DNA from: Ianthella basta
Lineage: Eukaryota; Porifera; Demospongiae; Verongiida; Ianthellidae
DNA length: 64,000 bases
Assembly: GCA_964019415.1 (NCBI GenBank)
Contig: OZ025883.1
Span: 6,286,288-6,350,287, forward strand
Direction: 5' to 3'
The notes under the pieces are model-generated. The model did no database searches, was not told the DNA's origin, and saw nothing but the letters and a program-made list of their open reading frames with translations. A program made the position numbers and the translations under genes. Of this stretch, positions 10,661 through 22,739 are shown piece after piece. The stretch's first letter is position 1; each line of letters opens with the position of its first letter.

Positions 10661-11670
10661 ATGCCCACTACCCTCTTGCTGCTGCTGCTGTGTGCCTTTA
10701 ACACTATCTGGCTGAGTGCAGCCAACACTTGTTCAAGTCGTAAGCTTCCTGGACTTCCAGGAAGAGACGGCAGAGATGGCAGAGGTGGCATGCCTGGACC
10801 AGCAGGGCCACCTGGTCCAAGTGGGTCTCCTGGCCAGTGTGAGGTATGTAAGTGAGTAAGCAGTGTTCATTGGGTTAGGTTATATGCTATAGGGCCATGT
10901 GACATACACTCAGCACAAGTTAATACTGGATAATATATAAGTTAGCTATTATATTTAATGGACAACTTCTAACTTTGTTTATATGATATGACAAGCAACT
11001 ATCGCCTTCCCACTTTATGTTCCAGTGTGATAAAATTGGTTCAGTCTTAGAGCGAAGTTACGGTTCTCCAGTTGTCATCAAGAGGTTACTGACACCAAGA
11101 AAGCTCCAGAGTGTTGCCTCTCTGCAGGACCTCACCAGTGCATCTGACACAGAACTGCATTTTACAGCAAGTGCAAACGCTGTTCGTCTTCTCAGATTCA
11201 CTTTGGACTCATTGGGCACAATACCACCAGGAGCACTCAATAACCTCACCATCTACATCCAGGTGCACTTCCATCAATCACCAACCACTGACACAGATTC
11301 ACATGTTGCCCTCTGTGATAACACAACTTGCAATGGAATTCTTATTAATGATGCCACCAACTATCCTAACTCCCCTTGTTGTTATAAAACATTTGCACCT
11401 GGTCCAACAATAGATCTCAGCTGCCCTAGTAACTGTGGTGAGATTGTAGCTACAAATGCAGTAGACCCTAAGACGGCGTCTCTCACTTTCGTCCCCTCTG
11501 AACGCTGGGGGTCCTTCAGTATCCCAGAAGGAAATGGATTCACATATTCGCACATCTTTGGCACTCAGCTGGATCCCACTCAGGGACTGAGTGTGGAGAT
11601 GTACGGTCATGACAGGGGTGAGCAGTACAAGTTGGGATACATCATTGTGGAAGTTATCAGAGAGGAGTGA
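10661..11670 (+). CDS. collagen-like secreted protein, copy 1
   Basis: Two exons, 10661-10843 and 11026-11670, joined phase 0 across a GT-AG intron, give 275 residues. Residues 1-21 are a signal peptide (leucine run, likely cut after LSA). Then comes NTC, about nine Gly-X-Y triplets (GLPGRDGRDGRGGMPGPAG and on), and a Cys pair spanning the splice (QCE|CDK). Exon 2 is a ~210-residue domain beginning near VVIKRLLTPRKLQS, with alternating hydrophobic strands, Cys pairs (ALCDNTTC, PCCY, CPSNC), NxS/T sites, and a conserved end (SERWGSFSIPEG, then EVIREE). The short helix flanked by cysteines suggests a disulphide-linked trimer, as in collectins and C1q, but the head resembles neither C1q nor a C-type lectin by eye. 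It carries the three-residue RKL insert before the collagen, as in copy 3. Confidence 0.9.
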
Positions 11671-12091
11671 ACAGCAGTATACTTACCATAGCTAACTCAT
11701 CTCACGTAGTACTGTAGCAGAAGTTACTAATAGCTTTATAGGTAGTTTATAGGCATATTTACCATAGCTAAATTGTCTCAATGTAGTACACAGAATTCCA
11801 TGGATACACATCACACAACATACGAGTGCATGTACTTGTAATAGCAACTAGCTTAGAAGGTGCTATACATATATGTATAATACATGCTTTGAAGGGCACT
11901 ACACCCACATACCACTAACACAATGGCATGAAACCAAATGACTGTATAAGCTGCATATTATATTGTGGGCTATGAGTATAGTACTATATTTTCTATACAT
12001 GAATTTAAATGCATACATACACATGCTATACATACAGTATAAATGTATTGGCTATTATACCATTTCATTGTTGCCATGTGAATGAGAAAGA
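11671..12091. other. spacer and shared upstream block of copy 2
   Basis: No gene. From about 11790 it repeats the ~300-bp upstream block of the array, including TTTGAAGGGCACTACACCCAC and the AAATGACTGTATAAGCTGCA segment. Confidence 0.75.
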
Positions 12092-12099
12092 TATAAATA
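12092..12099 (+). promoter_or_regulatory. TATA box, collagen-like copy 2 (broken gene)
   Basis: TATAAATA lies 72 bp before the ATG at 12164. The promoter is intact although the gene is not. Confidence 0.7.
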
Positions 12100-12163
12100 G
12101 GACATGTGGACTGAGGGAGAACAATAGCACTCCAGCCAGTTCTGAAGTTTTAAAGCTCTCAAC

Positions 12164-12345
12164 ATGCCCACTACCCTCTTGCTGCTGCTGCTGCTGGTGT
12201 GTGCCTTTAACACCATCTGGCTGAGTGCAGCCAACACTTGTTCAAGTCATAAGCTTCCTGGACTTCCAGGAAAAGATGGCAGAGAGATGGCATGCCTGGA
12301 CCAGCAGGGCCACCTGGTCCATGTGGGTCTCCTGGCCAGTGTGAG
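12164..12345 (+). pseudogene. collagen-like copy 2, exon 1 only, frameshifted
   Basis: The signal peptide is intact (MPTTLLLLLLLVCAF and on) and the donor GTAAGT follows 12345, but a deletion in the GRDGRD codons shifts the frame (GKDGRE then MACLDQQ). No exon 2 follows: the sequence passes into an inverted copy of a TIR element and then into the upstream region of copy 3. It is a truncated, frameshifted pseudogene. Confidence 0.85.
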
Positions 12346-12375
12346 GTAAGTGAACTGCCATTCCCACAATCCCAC

Positions 12376-12921
12376 TGTGGTGTGATCGTCACACCACTCA
12401 TTGCTCACACCAATGGTGTGATCAGCCACATTATTAACGTTTCTTCAGTGTCACATTCACACTGACACCAGCATCCACATTGTTGTTCACATTATTTCTG
12501 ATGGAATAAAAGACTTTGAAGTAATTCATATGCAAAAATGAGAGTTTACTTAGAATCTTAAGAGCTATCAAAGTACATATGTGGCTATCCCCTGGACGCA
12601 TGCACAGCTTAGCCATGTTGTGTACAGTGGGAGGACCTCCTCAAACTAAGTATGCTATTTGTGCAATTTAATGCACCATTAGGTACATTGTTGCACCCAC
12701 AAACAATCCCACCAGATGGTATGCTGTGTACCATATCTGTAGTGAAATGTACCGTGTAGTGCTTACTGAACTCTTACAAACTGTTCACATAAATGGTATA
12801 TGTTGTGTACTGCATGGTTGAAGTGAACATCACAAGCACACTAGTACTGCAAATGGGTGTGCTCACTGTGGCAACCAATTCGTACCAATATTGGGTGTAA
12901 TCATCACTACCTATTTTTAAC
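12376..12921 (-). mobile_element. TIR element (same family as 45861-46793), reverse orientation
   Basis: The sequence is the reverse complement of parts of the elements at 18660-19394 and 45861-46793 (shared: bases around GGAGGACCTCCTCAAACTAA and CTATTTTTAAC at the right end). It has CACACC/GGTGTG palindromes near one end. It lacks the 57-bp minisatellite core and a clean left terminus, and shows no open frame. Confidence 0.6.
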
Positions 12922-13603
12922 AGTAATATATGTAAGAACACGTACACATGCTTTTGCCTGTAAGCTATATAATAAGTCCATTCTTGGCATTTCCTTGATG
13001 CCTGCAGTTGCAGTGCGTGACAGCTGGCAAAGGATCAGCAGTACACATAATTCCACTCAGAATTCACATGGGAAGGCTGATACAGAACAAGCCAAAGGAA
13101 GAGTCAACAGTTTCAACTTGGCATTAATGTGGACACCCTTTAACATCAAGAAAAGAGCTGTCAAATTCCCTATATACGTATAGTGTGACTTACTGTCAAT
13201 GAGATACCCATGCACCCACCAGGACTATAATTGATGTGTGCACCAGTGTGTGTAATAAGAACTATGCCAGCTGGTGCGTGAGCGTGAGGTAACTGCAGTA
13301 CACAGAATTTAATGGATACACACCACACAACATAAGAATGCACGTACTTGTAATAACAGCCATTTAGAAAGTACTATAGAAATATGTCATGCATGCTTTG
13401 AAGGGCACTACACCCACGTACATACCAAGTACACAATGGCATGAAACCAAATGACTGTATAAGCTGCATATTATATTGTGGCCCATGGGAATAGTACTAT
13501 ATTTTCTATACATGAACTTAAATGCATGCATACACATGATATGCGTACAATATACATTATTGGCTATTATACCATTTCATTGTTGCCATGTGAATGAGAA
13601 AGA
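12922..13603. other. spacer and shared upstream block of copy 3
   Basis: It starts with a repeat also present near 9143 and 27830 (CTTTGATGCCTGCAGCTGCAG type), then the array's upstream block from about 13290. No gene. Confidence 0.7.
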
Positions 13604-13611
13604 TATAAAAA
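13604..13611 (+). promoter_or_regulatory. TATA box, collagen-like copy 3
   Basis: TATAAAAA lies 72 bp before the ATG at 13676. Confidence 0.8.
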
Positions 13612-13675
13612 GGACATGTGGACTGAGGGAGAACAATAGCACTCCAGCCAGTTCTGAAGTTCTGAAGTTCTCAAC

Positions 13676-14810
13676 ATGCCCACTACCCTCTTGCTGCTGC
13701 TGGTGTGTGCCTTTAACACCATCTGGTTGAGTGCAGCCAACACTTGTTCAAGTCGTAAGCTTCCTGGACTTCCAGGAAGAGATGGCAAAGATGGCAGAGA
13801 TGGCATGCCTGGACCAGCAGGGCCACCTGGTCCAAGTGGGTCTCCTGGCCAGTGTGAGGTATGTAAGTGAGTAAGCAGTGCTCATTGGGTTAGGTTATAT
13901 GCTATAGGGCCATGTGACATACACTCAGCACAAATTTATACTGTATAATATATAAGTCAATAGCTACATATATCAATTAAATACAATATACTGGGCAACA
14001 TACATGTGGTAATAGTAACATTTGGTCTGTACATTGGGGGGAGGAGTGAATGTGTTATGAGGGTAATGGATAATATATAAGTTAGCTATTATATTTAATG
14101 GACAACTTCTAAATTTGTTTATATGATATCACAAGCAACTTTCGCCTTCCCACTTTATGTTCCAGTGTGGTAAACATGGCTCAGTCTTAGAACAAAGTTA
14201 CAGTTCTCCAGTTGTCATCAAGAGGTTACTGACACCAAGAAAGCTCCAGAGTGTTGCCTCTCTGCAGGACCTCACAAGTGCATCTGACACAGAACTGCAG
14301 TTTACAGCCAGTGCAAGCAATGTTCGTCTTCTCAGATTCACTTTGGACTCATTGGGCACAATACCACCAGGGGCACTCAATAACCTCACCATCTACATCC
14401 AGGTGTACTTCCTTCAGTCACCAACTAATGACTCTGATCCACAAGTTGCCCTCTGTGATAACACAATCTGTAATGGAATTTTTATTAATGATGATGGCAA
14501 CTACCCTAACCTCCCTTGTTGCTATACAACATTTACACCTGGTCCAACAACAGATCCCAGCTGCCCTAGTAACTGTGGTGAGATTGTAGCAGCAAATGTG
14601 GTAGACCCTAAGACAGTGTCTCTCACTTTCGTCCCTTCTGAACGCTGGGGGTCCTTCAGTATCCCAGAAGGAAATGGATTCACATCATCGTACATCTTTG
14701 GCACTCAGCTAGATCCCACTCAGGGACTGAGCGTGGAGATGTATAGTGATAACAGTGGTGAGCAGTACAAGTTGGGATACATCATTGTGGAGGTTATCAG
14801 AGAGGAGTGA
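13676..14810 (+). CDS. collagen-like secreted protein, copy 3
   Basis: Exons 13676-13858 and 14166-14810 give 275 residues. Signal peptide, the NTCSSRKLPG form of the pre-collagen segment, nine Gly-X-Y triplets ending GSPGQCE, then the C-terminal domain starting CGKHGSVLEQSY. It differs from copy 1 mainly in the middle of exon 2 (YFLQSPTNDSDPQ, ICNGIFINDDGNYPNLP), while SERWGSFSIPEGNGFT and EVIREE are identical. The intron is about 120 bp longer than in copy 1. Likely secreted and disulphide-linked; function unknown. Confidence 0.9.
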
Positions 14811-16721
14811 ACAGCAGTATACCTGCCATAGCTAACTCGTCTCACGTAGTTTTGAAACAGAATTTGCTATTAGCTTTATAGGTAGTTGCTGTTGTGTACA
14901 ACAACCAGTGCATGTGTGTCGTGATTCAGTTATATGTAGTGGTACAAGCTGACAGCATCATATTTATGCCAAAGAGCATTTGTGACAGATTAGTATTAAT
15001 GAGATCTCTTGAAAGTGAGTTGATATAATTTGTACAAGGGAGAGAATTCCCTTAAAGGTAACCATGATGCATATACATGTACTGCACACCATCCATGTGC
15101 ACATATGCTAAAGTTGCATGCTCCAGATCTTGCACATTTGGATGCACATACACATACAGACATGTCTCTGCTGTATTGAAATGCATAGAGACCCTATCTA
15201 CATATCTGGCTATAATTATAAACTAGTGTGCAATAAATCCTTTAGAAGTAAAAGGGATTTAGGAATGACCAGCAGAAAAAGCATAGAAGCAAGCTAGAGT
15301 AACTCAACACCTGATAAACTGCATTTCTTTGAAGTTCACTCTGCATTCCTAATTTCCTTGTAGCTGTATGGACCCAAATGTCCAGCAGCTATTAGTCCCA
15401 TGTAGCTGCAAGGAAATAGGAATGCAGAGTGAATTTCACAGAAATGTGGTTCATTATCAAACATGCACGTGTATTCCTGTCTATGAGTTCAAATAAGGTA
15501 CTCCCTGTAATGCTATAGTGTGTGCATGTGTTACTGTTTTATGCAACAATCAGTTACGTAGTGTTACTTCAAAGCTAAGGGTTTCAGCAGCTATATATTC
15601 TGTTGTATATATAATATCATTAATTTTGCAATATTTATGACAATGACAGGTGCATCGGTGTATAGAATAATTATTGTGCATAGAAATATTAATGTGCATC
15701 TGCAAGGAAATTTTGATTTCCTGTATCTTCATGCAATGAAGGCATACAGTGGAACCTGTCTAAGATGGTCACTGTGTTAGGCAACCGCCTCTCCAAAACA
15801 GCCAGCCTCCCTGGCCCCAAATGGCACTGCAGTCTTTCTCTATCGAGCTCTAGCTGACCTCTCTACAAAGGTCAGTTAGAACTGCCCCATGCACAGGCAG
15901 TTGTCTTAGACAGGTTTCACTAGCTACCATGCACTGTCATGCATTACACTCACTATATATAGCTAGGATGCATCTCACATGAGTACAGCAATTCTTCAGC
16001 ACATCACTACTGTGACAGACATGCACGCATGTCATTGTATAGAAGGAAAGGGAGTACATGTATATGTTCCCCAACATATCTAGTACATACGTAAGCTTAA
16101 TTGTGCACATTGCAATTTCTTGGATATAATATAGGTTTGTGCTGAATGTAACTCACTCTAGAGATTGAAGTGCCAATTGCAACCAGCCACATAATCCACC
16201 ATAACTTATAATAGCAAGCATGATGGAATCTTGACAACGATAATTATTCCAAATAACAATATAGGACAAGTGTGGACACTGACTGATATTCTTGTACAAC
16301 ATTTGAACTTGTTCTGATCACACTGTGCAGTATACATGCACTGCTACAAGAGAACAATGTTATATTATGATAACACAGAAACTCAGTTGGTGCATGATCA
16401 TATGAGGAAGTGTTGGAGTACACAAAATTCCACACACACCTCACACACCACACACACCACACAGTGCAAAATACAGTCATAATAACTAGTTTATAGGGTT
16501 TACTAATAGAATACTAATTATATAACATATAACTTGAAGGGCATCACACCCACCTACTTAATTATATTATGGCTTAAATCCGTACAACATATAATACAAT
16601 TAAATTACAGAATATTATATTTGTGAACTATAGGTATACATGTGTACGCTAGTATATGCATGCTATACATACTGTAGCTATTACGTATTACCAGATCACT
16701 GTTGCCAAGACAACTGGAAGG
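14811..16721. other. intergenic spacer built of array repeats
   Basis: No gene. In order: a repeat shared with 18080-18360 (GACAGCATC, GAGATCTCTTGAAAGTGAG), a foldback copy (15240-15450), a fragment of the Eph 3' flank (15450-15660, matching 7495-7690), a pogo-like MITE (15747-15920), then sequence shared with 35700-36200 and 41780-42500. The last part is the second class of upstream block, used by copies 4 and 10. Confidence 0.7.
15747..15920. mobile_element. pogo/Tigger-like MITE
   Basis: The termini CAGTGGAACCTGTCTAAGA and the inverted TCTTAGACAGGTTTCAC are flanked by TA on both sides, with internal short inverted segments. Related copies or fragments lie at 35600-35665, 36707-36830, 44112-44280 and 49163-49332. 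No coding capacity. Confidence 0.6.
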
Positions 16722-16729
16722 TATAAAAA
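16722..16729 (+). promoter_or_regulatory. TATA box, collagen-like copy 4
   Basis: TATAAAAA lies 66 bp before the ATG at 16788, just after a GTTGCCAAGACAAC motif also found upstream of copy 10. Confidence 0.8.
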
Positions 16730-16787
16730 CATGCAGTCATGCAGACTGAGAGAGGAGATTCGCTTCTGAAGCTCTGAAGTTCTCAAC

Positions 16788-17787
16788 ATGCCCACTATCC
16801 TCTTGCTGCTGCTGGTGTGTGCCTTTAACACCATCCGGCTGAGTGCAGCCAACACTTGTCCAAGTCCTCCTGGACTTCCAGGAAGAGACGGCAGAGATGG
16901 CAGAGATGGCATGCCTGGACCAGCAGGGCCACCTGGTCCGAGTGGGTCTCCTGGCCAGTGTGAGGTATGTAAGTGAGCAAGCAGTGTTCATTGCGTTAGG
17001 TTATATGCTATAGGGCCATGTTAATACACTCAGCACAAATTTATACTGGATAATATTATAAGTTAGCTATTATATTTAATGGACATCTTTTGTTCATATA
17101 TGGTATCACAAGCAACTGTCGCCTTCCCACTTTATGTTCCAGTGTGATAAAAATGGCTCAGTCTTAGAACGAAGTTACGGATCTCCAGTTGTCATCAAGA
17201 GGTTACTGACACCAAGAAAGCTGCAGAGTGTTGCCTCTCTGCAGCACCTCACCAGTGCATCTGACACAGAACTGCATTTCACAGCAAGTGCAAATGACGT
17301 TCGTTTTCTCAGATTCACTTTGGACTCATTGGGCACAATACCTCCAGGGGCACTCAATAACCTCACTATCAACATCCAGGTGCACTTCCATCAATCACCA
17401 AGAGCTGACACTGATCCACAAGTTGCCCTCTGTGATAGCACAACCTGCAATGGAATTGTCATTACCGATTCTGGTAACTACCCTAACACCCCTTGTTGCT
17501 ATAAAACATTTGCACCTGGTCCAACTACAGATCGCAACTGCCCTAGTAACTGTGGTAAGATTGTAGCAACAAATGCAGTACACCCCAAAACAGTATCTCT
17601 CACTTTCGTCCCCTCTGAACGCTGGGGGTCCTTTGGTATCCCGGAAGGAAATGGGTTCACCACATCGCACATCTTTGGCACTCAGCTGGATCCCACTCAG
17701 GGACTGAGTGTGGAGATGTATGGTCATGACAGTGGTGAGCAGTACAAGTTGGGATACATCATTGTGGAAGTTATCAGAGAGGAGTGA
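16788..17787 (+). CDS. collagen-like secreted protein, copy 4
   Basis: Exons 16788-16964 and 17143-17787 give 273 residues. Signal peptide, the shorter pre-collagen form NTCPSPPGLPG, then GRDGRDGRDGMPG and on to GQCE, then CDKNGSVLERSYGSP and the C-terminal domain. Middle-region differences include HQSPRADTDPQ, STTCNGIVITDSG and CGKIVATNAVHPK. The end of exon 2 matches the other copies except for SFGIPEG. No broken sites. Function unknown; see copy 1 for domain reasoning. Confidence 0.9.
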
Positions 17788-18659
17788 ACAGCAGTATATA
17801 CCATAACTCATTGCCCGTAGTTTGTAGCAGAATTTACTATAATAGGCAGCTGCTGTATAAATATATCCATCAATCAGTGTGTATCATGATTTAGCTATTT
17901 GTAGTGGTACACTGACAGCATCTTATTCATGCCATGAGGAAAGCTATCCATGCTATACTGTATACCATTCCTGTGCATGTTAAAGTTGCTCTTGCGCATT
18001 CAGATGCACACACACACATACAGACACGTCATTGCTATACTTGAAATGCATTGTGACCCCTCTATCTGGTTAATTTTAGGCATCTGCATGTTTGTGATAC
18101 AAGGTGACAGCATCTTATTTATGCCAAAGAGTATTTGTGACAGATTAATATTAATGAGATCTCTTGAAAGTGAGTAGATATGATTTGTACAAGGGAGAGA
18201 ATTCCCTTAAAGGTAACCATGATGCATATACATGTACTGCACACCATCCATGTGCACATATGCTAAAGTTGCATGCTCCAGATCTTGCACATTTGGATGC
18301 ACATACACATACAGACATGTCTCTGCTGTATTGAATGCATAGAGACCCTATCTACATATCTGGCTATAATTATAAGCTAGTGTGTAATATAATAAATCCT
18401 TTAGAAGTAAAAGGAATTTAGGAATGGCCAGCAGAAAAAGCATAGAAGCAAGCTAGAGTAACTCAACACCTGATGAACCGCATATCTTTGAAGTTCACTC
18501 TGCATTCCATATATTTCCTTGTAGCTCCTGGACCCAAATGTCCAGCAGCTATATAGTCCCATGTAGCTGCAAGGAAATTGTATGCAGAGTGAATTTTGCA
18601 GATATGGTTCAATATCAAACATACAAGTGTATTCCTGTCTATGGGTTCAAATAAGGTAA
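17788..18659. other. intergenic spacer with array repeats and foldback copy
   Basis: No gene. It holds the GACAGCATCTTATT repeat twice, a foldback MITE copy (about 18390-18620), and a short piece of the Eph 3' flank (about 18615-18659) cut off by the next element. Confidence 0.7.
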
Positions 18660-19394
18660 TCCCTGCAAACATTGAGCATCTGAGCCCCAGTGAACTACAC
18701 CGGGGAATACGGCATCCCCTGCAAACATTGGGCATCTGGTGCCCCAGTGAACTTCACCGAGAATACGGCATCCCCTGCAAACATTTGGCATCTGGTGCCC
18801 CATTGAATTTCACCGGGGAATACGGCATCCCCTACAAACATTGGGCATCTGGTGCCCCAGTGAACTTCACCGAGAATACGGCATCCCCTGCAAACATTGG
18901 ACATCTGGTGCCCCAGTGAAATTCACCGGGGAATACGGCATCCCCTGCAAACATTGGGCATCTGGTGCCCCATTGTACGTCACCAGGGAATATGGCATTC
19001 CCTGCAAACATTGGGCATCTGGTGCCTCGATGAACTTCACCAAGGAATGCGGCATCTTCAACAACACAAAGTGCCTAACGGTGAATTTTAACTGCACAAA
19101 TGGCATACTTGGTTTGAGGAGGTCCTCCCACTGTACACAACATATATACCATCAGGCTTAGCTGTGTCCTGGGTAGCTATGTACTTAGATAGCTTCTATA
19201 GGATTCCAAATAAACTCTTGACATCATTAATTTTGGTTATGAATTAATTCAAAGTCTCTTAATCTATCAGAACTGACATGACAGTGTGGATACTGGTGTC
19301 AGTGTGAACGTCACACTAAAGTAATGGTGTGACTGATCACACCCTTGGTGTGAGCACTGACTGCATGGTGTGATGATCACACCATATGTTTAAC
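18660..19394. mobile_element. TIR element with 57-bp minisatellite, left-truncated
   Basis: About seven copies of a 57-bp unit (CCCCAGTGAACTTCACCG, GGAATACGGCATCCCCTGC, AAACATTGGGCATCTGG) occupy 18665-19060. They are followed by unique sequence matching the element inside the copy 2 locus and a right end with GGTGTGATGATCACACC and TTTAAC. The right end falls exactly two bases before exon 2 of broken copy 5. Minisatellite frames are open because 57 is a multiple of three; they are not genes. Confidence 0.65.
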
Positions 19395-19396
19395 AG

Positions 19397-20035
19397 TGTG
19401 ATGGTTCTGACCAAGAGTCTGGCTACCCAGTTATGATCAAGATGTTATTGACACCACGGAAGCTGCAGAGTGTTGCCTCTTTGTGACGCCTCACCAGTCC
19501 ATCTGACACAGCACTGCATTTTACAGTTGGTGCAAGCAGAGAGGTTCATCTTCTCAGATTCACTTTGGACTCATTGGGCACAATACCACCAAGGGCACTC
19601 AATACCCTCACCATCTACATCCAAGTGCACTAGCTTCCTCCAATCACCAGTTGGTGACACTGATCAAACATTGGGCCTCTGTGATGAAACAACCTGCGAT
19701 GTAATTTGCAATTTTGATGGTAGAAATTACTATGACACACTTTGTGGTTATTGCACATTGTCACCAGGTTCAACTGCAATGCATTCCACGTGCTCCTCTT
19801 GTGGTGGAGAGACTGTAAAACACCACTCATCCTAAGATAGTATCTCTCACTTTTGTCCCCTTTGAACACGGGGGTCCTTCAGCATCCCAGAAGGAAAGGA
19901 GTTCACAACATCACACATCTTTGGCACTCAGCTAAATACTACTCGTGAACTGAGTGTGGAGGTGTATGGTGAAGATATGGCCATGAGCAATGCAAGCTTA
20001 GTTACAGTCTTGTGGAAATTGTTACTGAGGGCTAA
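19397..20035 (+). pseudogene. collagen-like copy 5, exon 2 only, broken
   Basis: Starts after an AG with TGTGATGGTTCTGACCAAGA, closest to exon 2 of copy 9. A TGA falls where others have CTGCAG (around 19483), and several frameshifts follow, although the readable end (about 19840-20030) still resembles SERWGSF and EGNGFT. No exon 1 lies upstream; a TIR element abuts it. A decayed copy. Confidence 0.85.
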
Positions 20036-21338
20036 CAGCAACATGTAGCTGTATGCATACATAGCTACACATCATATACAGTAGTATTGTAGGCTAAGTA
20101 TAACGTATTATACTAGACCACTGCTGTTTGTATGCATATATACAATAGTGGTAGTGTAACAGTGAGCTCAGTGAGCATAATGACTAATAGTTTCATTCAT
20201 TCTTTTTGGTTTGATGTAACCTTCACTAGATAGTACATTTTAATGATTGGTGTATAACTACATGTCAACACTCAGCCCCCCCCCCCCCCCCAGCTAAAGG
20301 TGTCTTTAGAGTGCGAATGCGCCGTCATGGGGCGAACCCCATGTTTCTTCAGACTAAGAGTGTGAAGTTTTTTGTGACGTCACAATGAAATGTCACTGTC
20401 TCATGACGTCACACAAAATGATCTTCTTTCTAATTGGATGACAGAAATCTTAATTTAGTATTCCTGCTGAGTGCATAACCACCTTGAGTGCCTACACTTT
20501 CCTACAGAGACATCTTTTTCAATTGTTTTATTTAATTTCGTAGGTGTGAAAAGTGGTATATACTGTTGCTTGCACCATATTTATTACATATATATTACGT
20601 ATTTATTACAACACCCACTAGCACCATAGTGGTATGGTGCTATGGTATTTCATATTAGAAATTTGGTGACCCCTTGAATGGGAACAAATGCTAAGTATCA
20701 CATTTGGCCATATTGAAAAAACTTAAATTTCCCTTCAGTTTGCCATCTTATATACAAATAGTCTGTGCTGCAGGGAACTACAGTTCCTTGCACTGTAGCT
20801 ATATACAGTAGTTAAACACTCCATTAAATTGTAGGTTGTGCCATCACAAATGGCAACATGCAGATGCATATGCACACACCCTACCAATACTACTTGGCTG
20901 CATGTTGATGTGTACTTTGGTGGTAGACCTACTTACCTGGTATATACACATTAGCTTGACTAGTACTGGCTATGAAAGAATATACATGCAATGTATGTAC
21001 ATTCATTCCAAGTGGATCTCTTATATACACATTGCATGCATGTATAGATATGTATTATAATGCCTTACTTTGAGCATGAATATGCTCCCATGCACAAGTG
21101 CACAGATGAGTTGCACGCTTCACAACATTGAATGCATGCACCATGCATGCTCCCTCTTCCATTCTTAGAAATGGAAAATTATATATACAATGTAGCTAGA
21201 ACATGTAGCAAGTTGGATATTGTGCCATGCATAACAAAATTAATTATACAGCCATGTAAATATGCCGCTTGCACTTGCATACAATCGATAGAAGTATATA
21301 GCTTAGCTATAGCTATGTAGTTCATTCTGATCTGTTAT

Positions 21339-21469
<131 letters not shown>

Positions 21470-22100
21470 GTCCCCCATTGTTGCTCACATGAATACTTGT
21501 GTGCATTACAAACCGCTAATACACAAGTGAAGTCGTACGTAGGTGGTTTCCTGGTCGAAACTAAAATGACATAGGTTGCTGTAGCTATATTGATTAGGCT
21601 GTTTCCTAAACTGGAACTGAAGTCTCAATTTGTTGTTTTGGAAACATATTCCGTGAGAGTTAACAGTTTTGTTTACCAGTGCAGGTGAGCACTTATGCAT
21701 GTTTCTCATTCAAGTTGCCGAGAGAGTCTTCGAAACACTTAAAACAACAGGTCCACATTGCATGCACACAATACAGTGTATATGGCAGACATGGTATTTT
21801 AAATTTAGGAGTGGCAGTCACACCGTGTAACATGGTGTGACAATCACACTGGAACCTGGTGCATGTGCTCCCTGTAGTCTTCAATTCATAGTAGTGTGAT
21901 TATCACTCCAAGTTTCTAGCAGTGTACAAAAGTATCTACAGATGAAATTTTCCAATTCACTGAAACTTTGCCCATAACCCTAAGCTTGCAACTGCATATC
22001 ACTCCTGCACTCCTTCACTGATGTTCTATTTATGTTATCACTTTAACTGATTCTTCTGCAACATGGCCATGTACAATAGCTAAATGGAGAGTACACATGC

Positions 22101-22255
22101 AGATGGAAAAACCCTGTGAGAAGGCCTCCCCCTTAAAGATGTTCACTATACAACTTCTCGGAGAACAGCAACATGTACGTAGCCATGTGGAGCTTGCATG
22201 GTGTCCTCCTCTGGAAGGTGAGGACAAGCTGCTAACAGCACAAAGTTTGGACAAC
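22101..22255 (+). pseudogene. decayed third copy of the Eph kinase exon
   Basis: It aligns by eye with the exon at 4864-5058: CCCTGTGAGAAGG for CCCTGTGAGATGG, TTCACTATACAACTTCTCGGAG for the HYRKFTEK codons, GTGGAGCTTGCATGGTGTCCTCCTCTGG for the WSFGVLLW codons. The frame is broken by indels. It sits just upstream of copy 6, the same order (Eph then collagen-like) as in the other two blocks. Confidence 0.75.
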
Positions 22256-22654
22256 TGTCCAACTAACCTGTAAGGCCTACCCACAAGGTCTAGTTGCATG
22301 CACAGGTGTGCAAGAATCATGCCAGCTGGTGCATGATTGTGAGGAAACTGCAGTACACAGAATTCCATACATAACACTCAACACAAGAATGCATCTATAC
22401 TTGTAACAACATCTAGCTTAAGCAGGTACTATGATACTGATAAACAGCATACATTGAAGGGCACCACACCCACATACCAAAAACACATTGTCCTGAACAT
22501 TAATGTAAGCTGCATAACTATTATATTATGGCCTATGAGTATAGTACTATATTTTTCTATACATGAATTTAAATGCATGCATACACATGCTATCCGTATG
22601 GTATACAGTATTGGCTATTATACCATTTCACTGTTGCCATGTGAACTTGAATGG

Positions 22655-22662
22655 CATAAATA
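22655..22662 (+). promoter_or_regulatory. TATA-like box, collagen-like copy 6
   Basis: CATAAATA, one change from TATAAATA, lies 85 bp before the ATG at 22740. It is the only intact copy whose TATA is mutated. Confidence 0.6.
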
Positions 22663-22739
22663 GAACATGTGGACTGAGAGAGAACACAATAGCATTCCAG
22701 CCAGTTCTGAACTAAGTCTTCTGAATTGAAGTTCTCAAC

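Noticed and set aside
11058-11610. Recurring 60-110 residue minus-strand frames inside exon 2 of each collagen-like copy
   Set aside because: Antisense shadows kept by conservation of the sense exon; no starts or signals of their own.
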